A DNA stretch of 37,291 bases from an uncultured Bacteroidia bacterium. Its GTDB lineage: Bacteria > Bacteroidota > Bacteroidia > Bacteroidales > F082. The position numbers were made by a program, and so were the translations under genes. Shown piece by piece: positions 34,446 through 37,291 of this stretch (position 1 is its first letter; each line of letters opens with the position of its first letter). Location of the stretch: positions 1-37,291 of the forward strand of contig CAJVWU010000041.1 of the NCBI GenBank assembly GCA_913009755.1. Reading direction: 5' to 3'. The notes beneath the pieces were generated by a model. It was given only the letters and a program-made list of their open reading frames with translations, made no database searches and was not told where the DNA came from.

Positions 34446-35051
34446 ATGGATATATTTGACGTTACGGGGATCATTCTTGCCGGTGGCCAAAGCAGCCGGA
34501 TGGGCGAAGAAAAAGGGTTGGCCCTGCTGAACCGCAAGCCCCTTGTTTCTTATGCTGTTGATGCACTAAAGCCGGTATGCGGAAGTCTTGTCATCAGTGC
34601 CAACAACTTTCAAAAGGAATATGAAAAATACGGCTACGAAGTGGTGGAAGACCAGATCAAAGGCATCGGCCCCATGGGTGGTGTTTTTTCCTGTATTCAT
34701 CGCTCTTCAACCCGGTTCAATATTGTCATGTCGTGCGACACGCCATTTGTTACACCCTGTCTTTTTCAATATTTGCTGGATTCCATTGAAAACTTCCAGG
34801 CTGCCATTCCTGTCCATGATGCAGGGTTCATTGAGCCGCTATGCGGGGTGTATGCCACTAATGTAATTTGGAGTCTTCAGCTGAGCATTGAGAAAAGGAA
34901 TTACAAAATGTTGGATTTCCTGAAAGATATTAAATACAAAAAAGTTGATATCCATAATAACCTGCCGTTTTATAAGGATGATTTGTTTGTAAACATTAAT
35001 ACGCGGAAAGATTTAAAAAGTCAATCAGCCGGGGGAAATGAAAAAAGCTGA
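34446..35051 (+). CDS. mobA: Molybdenum cofactor guanylyltransferase
   Basis: MobA attaches GMP to molybdopterin to form the guanine dinucleotide cofactor used by DMSO-reductase-type enzymes such as formate dehydrogenase. The 201-residue protein has the nucleotide-binding signature GIILAGGQSSRMGEEKGLALL at its start, IKGIGPMGGVFSCI, the metal-binding SCDTPFV, and EPLCGVYA. I chose the ATG giving MDIFDVTGIILAGG; a longer frame from a TTG at 34407 adds 13 unconserved residues. No other molybdopterin gene lies in the window. The gene converges on the WG-repeat gene. Confidence 0.92.
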   Translation: MDIFDVTGIILAGGQSSRMGEEKGLALLNRKPLVSYAVDALKPVCGSLVISANNFQKEYEKYGYEVVEDQIKGIGPMGGVFSCIHRSSTRFNIVMSCDTPFVTPCLFQYLLDSIENFQAAIPVHDAGFIEPLCGVYATNVIWSLQLSIEKRNYKMLDFLKDIKYKKVDIHNNLPFYKDDLFVNINTRKDLKSQSAGGNEKS

Positions 35052-35068
35052 AAAAGGGGCTAAGCTGA

Positions 35069-35179
35069 ATGATCTCTTTACTGCCCAACTCGCGGGAGAT
35101 TATCCGGCATCCGCTGCAATCATTCCTCAAACCATTGGTCATGGCCGATCAATGGCTGGAAATGTTCAGAAAAGAATAA
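35069..35179 (+). CDS. Possible 36-residue peptide between mobA and the WG-repeat gene
   Basis: A short frame starts at an ATG 17 bases after the mobA stop and reads MISLLPNSREIIRHPLQSFL then KPLVMADQWLEMFRKE. It looks like ordinary helical protein sequence and might be a real small gene or the remnant of one. Nothing else supports it. Confidence 0.2.
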   Translation: MISLLPNSREIIRHPLQSFLKPLVMADQWLEMFRKE

Positions 35180-35199
35180 AAGGAAATGATATTCTGTTT

Positions 35200-36291
35200 T
35201 TACTCCACTTTTACAAACGGAAAAGCATTGGGGAACTGAGGGTTAATAAGATAAGAACCGGTTTTGTCAATCCAGCCCCACACCCCGTTTTTACGGACCA
35301 TGGCACGGCCATTATTGAAATCCCTGACCTTTTCATACTGCGGATTAATAATCCATTTCCCCGCTTTATCCACATAACCCCATTCTTTTCCTTTCAATAC
35401 GGCGGCCAGGCCTTCATGATAAGCTCTTGCTTTTAAAAATTGCGGATTGACAATATATTTTCCTGTTTTATCAATAAACCCCCATTCTTTACCTATTTTA
35501 ACGGAAGCCAGGTTCTCAGAAAAGTTTTTTGCATCAATAAACTGCGGATTGATTATATAAGTTCCTTTTTTATCCACATAACCCCAGTCTTTGCCTTTCC
35601 GCACACAGGAAAGCCCTTCGCTAAACCCCTGGGAGTTATCAAACTGCGGGTTGACCACAAAATGCCCTGATTTATCAATATATCCCCAGTCGCCAGCCAT
35701 ATTCACCAAAGCCAACCCGTCAATAAAAGGTTTAGCCCTGTCAAACTGGGGGTTGATCACCCAGGTTCCCTGGTTGTCCACATAACCCCAATCTTTACCT
35801 TTCAACACAGTTGCCAGGCCTTCGCTAAAGTCGCCGGCTTTTTGAAATTGCGGGTTGATGGCATATTTTCCGGTTTTGTCCACAAATCCCCATTCACCGT
35901 CTTTACGCATGGCTGCCAGGCCATCATGAAAATCCAGCACGTTTTCAAATTGCGGGTTAATTACCCATCTTCCCGTTTTGTCCACAAACCCCCAATCCTT
36001 TCCTTTCCTCACCGCAGCAAGGCCTTCATGAAAATCGCGAATATTATCAAATTGCGGATTAATGACATATTTTCCGGTTTTGTCCACAAACCCCCATTCA
36101 CCGCCTTTACGCATAGCGCCAAGACCTTCGCTGAAATCATGAACATGTTCAAACTGCGGGTTGATAGCCCAGTTTCCATTTGAATCAATATAACCCCACT
36201 CTTTTTCAATTCTGGCACTGGCAAGATATTGCTGCGGGAACAATGTTGCGAAAGGAAATGCAATCAATAAGACAAGGATAATTTTTTTCAT
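35200..36291 (-). CDS. Secreted WG-repeat protein (ten repeats)
   Basis: The 363-residue protein has a signal peptide (MKKIILVLLIAFPFATLFPQ) and consists from about residue 31 of nine full 34-residue WG repeats plus a tenth that ends the protein. The unit runs [DE]WG[FYW][VI]D, K-x-G-x, [VIA][IV]NPQF, then a variable helix-like part, [DF]F, EGLA, V-x-KG. The 102-base period is also visible in the DNA, with closely similar units. WG-repeat proteins probably form a toroid or solenoid and are thought to bind glycans or proteins, but no precise role is known. It lacks a type IX sorting domain, so it is probably periplasmic. The gene is solitary and converges on mobA. Confidence 0.92.
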   Translation of the reverse strand: MKKIILVLLIAFPFATLFPQQYLASARIEKEWGYIDSNGNWAINPQFEHVHDFSEGLGAMRKGGEWGFVDKTGKYVINPQFDNIRDFHEGLAAVRKGKDWGFVDKTGRWVINPQFENVLDFHDGLAAMRKDGEWGFVDKTGKYAINPQFQKAGDFSEGLATVLKGKDWGYVDNQGTWVINPQFDRAKPFIDGLALVNMAGDWGYIDKSGHFVVNPQFDNSQGFSEGLSCVRKGKDWGYVDKKGTYIINPQFIDAKNFSENLASVKIGKEWGFIDKTGKYIVNPQFLKARAYHEGLAAVLKGKEWGYVDKAGKWIINPQYEKVRDFNNGRAMVRKNGVWGWIDKTGSYLINPQFPNAFPFVKVE

Positions 36292-36377
36292 AAAATGTAT
36301 TTTTAGATTTTTACGAAGGCTAAGTTATAAATTTTTTGGAGAATTAAAATATAAGAGAATAAATCTCATTCATCCCG

Positions 36378-36398
36378 ACCTGAAGGTCGGGGCAACTG
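36378..36398 (+). repeat. GC-rich palindrome between cytochrome relic and WG-repeat gene
   Basis: CCCGACC and GGTCGGG flank TGAA (perfect 7-bp arms) within AT-rich surroundings. There is no T-run next to the stem on either strand, so it may be a REP-type element or a weak terminator of the cytochrome relic transcript. Confidence 0.5.
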
Positions 36399-36437
36399 AT
36401 GAAAGCTTTTTTTAGATTTAAGCCACCCGATGAATAT

Positions 36438-37178
36438 TTATTTTGTTCCGAAAGGCACGATGCACTTCCGGGTTTTGTGTGACCATACCTTCTTGAAATC
36501 AATCAGGCTTTGTTTTATGACCCTTGAATCTTCGTTATGACAGGTAAGACAGGCGCCCACCATGAGTATCTTTCTCTGTTCGGTAACAGAAAACGGCCTG
36601 ACATCCGACTGGGTAGATGTTTTTCCGGCCCGTGATTTAAGAAAGCCAGTCCAGGCATCTTCGGGTAAGCCATCGTTTACATTGTCCTGATATTTTGGTG
36701 TGAAAATCCATCGCCCCGAATGGCCTTCAACAATATAATTCAGTTCTCCTTCGCCATATCCCAATGCCACGGGATTGTTGTGGCAGGATTTACAACTTCG
36801 TCCTTCGGTTTGTGTGGTATGGGGCGCAACAGGGGCAAACAAACGTTTAAAGATTAATGAATCGTGGGCTTTTTTGTTGAAACTGTTTACGTCAATGGTC
36901 AGGATCATTCCGGGGATTACCGGAATCACTGATTTTGAATCCCCGTTATATCGTATTCCCAGGGCAGGCAAATGAGCATTGTATTCACTGGTGTACTCAA
37001 CCCAACTTCCTGTTTGCTCTTTATTGTCCTGCATATTGTAGCCCGGTTCATCAGGATCATATTTGTTGTGGCAGCCAATGCACGAAGGTGCCCATGCCGC
37101 ATGACACGATGAACAACTTAAATCGCTGTGGGCTTCACCGCCGGTGCAGATTGGGGCGGGAGGTTTTAGTATCTTATT
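36438..37178 (-). pseudogene. Multihaem cytochrome c, C-terminal part, 5'-truncated
   Basis: The frame is open from 37178 and contains four haem-binding CxxCH motifs in order: CSSCH and CIGCH in SDLSCSSCHAAWAPSCIGCH, then CKSCH and CLTCH. Other histidines could be distal ligands. The first ATG in frame (37034, MQDNKEQ) lies after the first two haem motifs, and a TGA precedes the open stretch with no start or signal peptide between. A c-type cytochrome needs export, so the 5' part is missing or in another frame. It would have carried electrons in the periplasm. Whether the break is real or an indel error cannot be told from this window. Confidence 0.7.
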
Positions 37179-37208
37179 TCATATTTTCTTGCATTATTTG
37201 GCAAGAGT

Positions 37209-37291
37209 TTAGTAATTCAGAGCAGGTATTAATACCGTTTCTTTAAGTTTTTCAGCAGTAATAACAAGCTCTTTTCCTAACTTTGTCAAAT
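37209..37291 (-). CDS. C-terminal end of an unidentified gene at the window edge
   Basis: The minus strand from the window edge reads 26 residues (LTKLGKELVITAEKLKETVL then IPALNY) before a TAA. The composition looks like real protein with an amphipathic helix. It ends about 30 bases before the cytochrome relic frame opens and could be a separate upstream gene. The family cannot be told. Confidence 0.35.
   Translation of the reverse strand, partial: LTKLGKELVITAEKLKETVLIPALNY

Noticed and set aside
1-37291. tRNA, rRNA or other structured RNA genes
   Set aside because: I looked at the intergenic stretches by eye and found no cloverleaf or rRNA sequence; a covariance-model scan was not possible.

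Overview
The window looks like the chromosome of an anaerobic member of the Bacteroidota, most likely Bacteroidales-like. The grounds are the large secreted proteins with a C-terminal gliding-motility/type IX secretion sorting domain, lipoproteins with Bacteroidota-style signal peptides, A-rich start regions without Shine-Dalgarno sequences, promoter-like TTG / TAnnTTTG pairs, a single-chain pyruvate:ferredoxin oxidoreductase, a GH92/GH20 glycan-degradation pair and a DUF4296 lipoprotein. No rRNA, tRNA, CRISPR array or intact mobile element was found.

Layout. 1-7170: anaerobic pyruvate metabolism and a sugar-nucleotide gene: a flavodiiron-protein remnant, PFOR (minus), a divergent dihydroorotate-dehydrogenase-like flavoprotein (plus) with a clear terminator, then a nucleotide-sugar dehydrogenase (plus). 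7170-11860: a defence-type island in decay. It holds a frameshifted secreted protein, an intact AbiEi-like/Fic fusion gene with a 24-bp-period repeat array in its promoter region, a chimera of a REP-associated transposase and HsdS, and an HsdR relic that has lost its helicase motor. 11860-17200: a GH92 mannosidase lipoprotein with a translationally coupled small exported protein, a small membrane protein, and a GH20 hexosaminidase pseudogene. 17200-22190: a 5'-truncated CPBP protease, a DUF4296 lipoprotein and recQ (minus), then kdsD-lptB (plus), which serve lipopolysaccharide synthesis and export.

22190-31760 is the most unusual part. A cassette of about 4.7 kb is present twice in tandem. 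Each copy has a promoter-like motif, a long leader of roughly 410-460 nt with conserved inverted repeats, a 145-residue secreted six-cysteine protein of no recognised family, a protein of about 1175 residues (N-terminal repeat region, PKD, Ig-like, SprB-like, cohesin-like, type B T9SS sorting domain), and a 49-bp structured repeat downstream. The copies are diverged at their 5' ends but nearly identical in parts of the PKD and cohesin-like coding regions, which suggests gene conversion.

31760-37291: housekeeping genes pssA (minus), queA and mobA (plus), then a secreted WG-repeat protein with ten repeats (minus), a 5'-truncated multihaem cytochrome c relic (minus), and the end of an unidentified gene at the window edge.

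Seven loci are broken (flavodiiron protein, secreted protein at 7.2 kb, hsdR, RAYT/hsdS, GH20, CPBP, cytochrome c). Either this stretch of the genome is decaying or the assembly has indel errors. Several of the lesions are large deletions, which sequencing error does not explain.
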